Assembly (NCBI RefSeq): GCF_040892615.1
Contig: NZ_JBFRYC010000003.1
Location: forward strand, 1-64,000
Direction: 5' to 3'
Source: Thioclava arctica
Lineage (GTDB): Bacteria > Pseudomonadota > Alphaproteobacteria > Rhodobacterales > Rhodobacteraceae
DNA: 64,000 nucleotides
Shown: piece after piece, positions 61,698 to 64,000 of the stretch
How positions within the stretch are numbered: position 1 is the stretch's first letter
Layout: every line of letters starts with the position of its first letter
Program-made: the position numbers and the translations under genes
Notes under the pieces: model-generated
Seen by the model: the letters and a program-made list of their open reading frames with translations, nothing else
Databases searched by the model: none
What the model was told of the DNA's origin: nothing

Positions 61698-62327
61698 ATG
61701 AGTCGCGCAGGCAAAGCCAAAGATCGGGATGATCCCGAACGGCGCTGCATCGTCACTGGCGATGTTCAGCCGAAGGCCGGGCTTGTGCGCTTCGTGCTGG
61801 GCCCTGACGGGATGATTTATCCCGACATCGCCGAGAAGCTGCCCGGTCGTGGGATCTGGGTGACAGCCGATCGCGACGTGCTGGAGACGGCCATAAAGAA
61901 GGGTCTTTTTGCCCGCGCCGCCAAAGCGCCCGCGAAAACCCCGGAAAATATGGCAGATATGGTAGAATCAGCCCTTGCCAGCCGCGTTGTCGAGCTTATC
62001 TCTCTGGTTCGGAAATCCGGTCGCGCGGTGATCGGGTTCGAAAAGGTCAAGGGTTGGCTGGCAGATGGGCGGGCAAAAGTTTTGCTTCAGGCCAGCGACG
62101 GCTCGGACAGAGGAAAAGGCAAGCTGTGGACGCCCGAGGGCGGGCGCTGGTTCGGCTGTCTCACCTCACAGGAATTGGGTTTGGCATTCGGTCGCGATCG
62201 TGCGATACACGGCGCGCTTGCAGCCGGTGGCCTCACTCCTCGCGTGATTGAAGAGATATCGAGGCTTGCGGGATTGCGCAGGCAGGACGGCGGCAAGACC
62301 GCTATGAAGGATACGAAGACGGCATGA
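61698..62327 (+). CDS. YlxR-type RNA-binding protein fused to an L7Ae-like domain
   Basis: A 209-aa protein. The N-terminal DUF448/YlxR domain (10-90) has RRCIVTGDVQPKAGLVRFVLGPDG and LPGRGIWVT; the C-terminal half (about 105-185) has the L7Ae/L30e-type RSGRAVIGFEKVKGWL fold. AGGAGAGAGAG precedes the ATG. It overlaps infB by 4 bp. A role in RNA binding within translation is expected. Confidence 0.9.
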   Translation: MSRAGKAKDRDDPERRCIVTGDVQPKAGLVRFVLGPDGMIYPDIAEKLPGRGIWVTADRDVLETAIKKGLFARAAKAPAKTPENMADMVESALASRVVELISLVRKSGRAVIGFEKVKGWLADGRAKVLLQASDGSDRGKGKLWTPEGGRWFGCLTSQELGLAFGRDRAIHGALAAGGLTPRVIEEISRLAGLRRQDGGKTAMKDTKTA

Positions 62328-64000
62328 GCGATACGGACGGCAAAAAGACTCTCGGACTTGGCGCGGCGTCGCGTCCCGGGCAGGTGAAGCAAAGCTTCTC
62401 GCACGGGCGCACGAAAAATGTTGTGGTCGAGACGAAGGGCAAGAAGCGTGTCTTGAACAAGCCAAGCGCCGGGGCCGCCAAAGGCCCTGGTGGCAATAAT
62501 TCTGCAGGCGGTGATCCGTCGCGGCGTCCAGCTGGCATTTCCGATGCCGAGATGGATCGCCGTATGAAGGCGTTGCAAGCCGCCAAGATCCGCGAAGTCG
62601 AAGAAGCCGCGAACCGCGAAGCCGAAGAGAAGGCCCGCGAAGAAGAGCGCGAGCGCCGTCGTGCCGAGGCCGAGGCCAAGGAACGCGAAGATCGTGAGCG
62701 CGAAGAGGCGCTGAAGGCTAAGGCCGAAGAAGACGAGCGCAAAAAGCGCGAAGCTGAACTTCGTGACAAAAAGAAAGAAGAGATCCGCAAGGGCGCTCCG
62801 AAAAAGGACGACGCCGTGCAGGATCAGGCGGCTGTCGAAGCTGCGGCGTCGCGCGCCGAGACCAAGGGCGTTGTCGCCTCGGGTCCGCGCAAGACCGACC
62901 GTGAGCGTGACGCCCGCACCGAACGCGACGCCCGCGCGACCAAAGGCAAGACCGATGGCGGCAACCGTCGCACCGGCAAGCTTTCGCTGAATGATGCGCT
63001 GGGTGGTGGCGAAGGGCGTCAACGCTCGATGGCCGCGATGAAGCGCAAACAGGAACGCCAGCGCCAGAAGGCGATGGGTGGCTCTACCCGCGCTGAAAAG
63101 CAGGTGCGCGACGTGCGCCTGCCCGAGACGATTGTTGTCTCGGAACTGGCCAACCGGATGGCGGAACGCGGTGCTGACGTTGTCAAATCGCTGATGAACA
63201 TGGGCATGATGGTGACGGGCAACCAGACCATCGACGCCGACACCGCCGAGCTTGTGATCGAGGAATTCGGCCACAAAGTTGTGCGCGTGTCCGATGCCGA
63301 CGTGGAACAGGTGATCGACACCGTTGATGACAAGCCCGAAGAATTGATCACGCGCCCGCCGATCATCACGATCATGGGCCATGTCGATCACGGCAAAACC
63401 TCGCTTCTCGATGCGATCCGTCACGCCAATGTCGTGTCTGGCGAAGCGGGCGGGATCACGCAGCATATCGGCGCCTATCAGGTGACCACCGATAGCGGCG
63501 CGGTTCTGACCTTCCTCGACACGCCCGGTCACGCGGCCTTTACGTCGATGCGCGCACGCGGTGCGAACGTCACGGATATCGTCGTGCTCGTTGTGGCTGC
63601 CGATGATTCGGTGATGCCGCAGACGATCGAAGCGATCAACCACGCCAAAGCGGCCAAAGTGCCGATGATCGTGGCGATCAACAAATGCGACAAGCATGGT
63701 GCCGAGCCGCAAAAAGTGCGCACGCAGCTGCTGCAGCATGAAGTTGTCGTCGAGGCGATGTCGGGTGATGTGCAAGATGTCGAGGTTTCGGCCAAGACGG
63801 GTAAAGGGCTCGACAATCTGCTTGAGGCAATCGCGCTGCAGGCAGAACTGCTTGAGCTCAAGGCCAACCCGACGCGTGCCGCTCAGGGCGCTGTGATCGA
63901 AGCCAAGCTTGATGTGGGCCGTGGTCCGGTTGCGACCGTACTGATCCAGAACGGTACCCTGCATCGCGGCGATATCTTTGTCGTGGGCGAGCAGTGGGGC
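62324..64000 (+). CDS. infB: Translation initiation factor IF-2 (5' part, cut by window end)
   Basis: The first 559 residues of IF-2. An N-terminal charged low-complexity region (1-270, rich in E, R, K, A) precedes the IF2_N-like segment LPETIVVSELANRM and the GTPase domain with G1 GHVDHGKTS, G2 GITQHIGAYQV, G3 DTPGH and G4 NKCD. The C-terminal domains lie beyond 64000. It delivers initiator fMet-tRNA, made by fmt at 19 kb. Confidence 0.97.
   Translation, partial: MSDTDGKKTLGLGAASRPGQVKQSFSHGRTKNVVVETKGKKRVLNKPSAGAAKGPGGNNSAGGDPSRRPAGISDAEMDRRMKALQAAKIREVEEAANREAEEKAREEERERRRAEAEAKEREDREREEALKAKAEEDERKKREAELRDKKKEEIRKGAPKKDDAVQDQAAVEAAASRAETKGVVASGPRKTDRERDARTERDARATKGKTDGGNRRTGKLSLNDALGGGEGRQRSMAAMKRKQERQRQKAMGGSTRAEKQVRDVRLPETIVVSELANRMAERGADVVKSLMNMGMMVTGNQTIDADTAELVIEEFGHKVVRVSDADVEQVIDTVDDKPEELITRPPIITIMGHVDHGKTSLLDAIRHANVVSGEAGGITQHIGAYQVTTDSGAVLTFLDTPGHAAFTSMRARGANVTDIVVLVVAADDSVMPQTIEAINHAKAAKVPMIVAINKCDKHGAEPQKVRTQLLQHEVVVEAMSGDVQDVEVSAKTGKGLDNLLEAIALQAELLELKANPTRAAQGAVIEAKLDVGRGPVATVLIQNGTLHRGDIFVVGEQWG

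Noticed and set aside
1..64000. CRISPR array, transposase, phage or attachment sites
   Set aside because: No regularly spaced repeats, transposase motifs (DDE), integrase or phage structural genes seen.

Overview
The window is chromosomal DNA from a Rhodobacteraceae-type alphaproteobacterium. The basis is high GC with G/C-ending codons, closely packed operons with 1-4 bp ATGA/TGATG overlaps, Rhodobacteraceae gene orders (def-def-fmt, rimP-nusA-ylxR-infB, acuR-acuI-dddL), and a boxA-bearing rRNA leader at the left edge. The genus cannot be fixed from sequence alone. A DddL-type DMSP lyase operon suggests a marine or marine-derived lineage.

Layout. 1-460: promoter and leader of an rRNA operon that runs off the left edge on the minus strand. 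0.46-5.8 kb: MsrPQ methionine sulfoxide reductase, a DUF302 protein, an ion channel, SmpB, a sulfurtransferase and an aminotransferase. 5.9-9.2 kb: MarR-EmrA-EmrB drug-efflux operon. 9.2-10.9 kb: glnK-amtB ammonium operon. 11.1-16.6 kb: envelope genes (class A PBP, MlaA/MlaC, lytic transglycosylase). 16.7-19.9 kb: PatB-like C-S lyase, then def, a degenerate def paralogue and fmt. 19.9-22.3 kb: dddL-acuI-acuR, which makes acrylate and DMS from DMSP and reduces acryloyl-CoA, with a palindromic operator at the acuR start. 22.4-33.0 kb: one long minus-strand run of a caspase-like pseudoenzyme, a PaaK-like ligase, a LivFGHM-type ABC importer with its binding protein and a small membrane protein, and a FadD-like ligase. 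Transport of a carboxylic acid activated to its CoA ester is the likeliest theme. 33.2-35.8 kb: a divergent soluble hybrid histidine kinase and its response regulator.

35.8-41.5 kb: an acid-phosphatase remnant, a WGR protein, DUF2062, Rsh, RpoZ, FolK, an NYN protein and YqaA. 41.5-43.3 kb: two L,D-transpeptidases flanking a CAP-domain lipoprotein. 43.4-49.8 kb: RNA methyltransferase, ABC exporter, Cca, two Nudix hydrolases and Hsp33. 49.8-51.0 kb: decayed type I secretion genes. 51.0-54.8 kb: a response regulator/PP2C phosphatase, an Hpt protein, threonine deaminase and a membrane protein. 55.2-59.3 kb: ArgG, Mog, UbiG, Pip and TspO. 59.3-64.0 kb: the rimP-nusA-ylxR-infB operon behind a terminator-bearing leader; infB is cut by the window end.

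Most of the window is core genome. The least ordinary parts are the DMSP operon with its leaderless-looking promoter, two pseudoenzymes (a deformylase paralogue and a caspase-like protein), two decayed loci (type I secretion and e(P4) phosphatase), a mirrored intergenic repeat at 56.9-57.06 kb, and the structured leader before rimP. No CRISPR array, transposase, prophage or tRNA gene was found.
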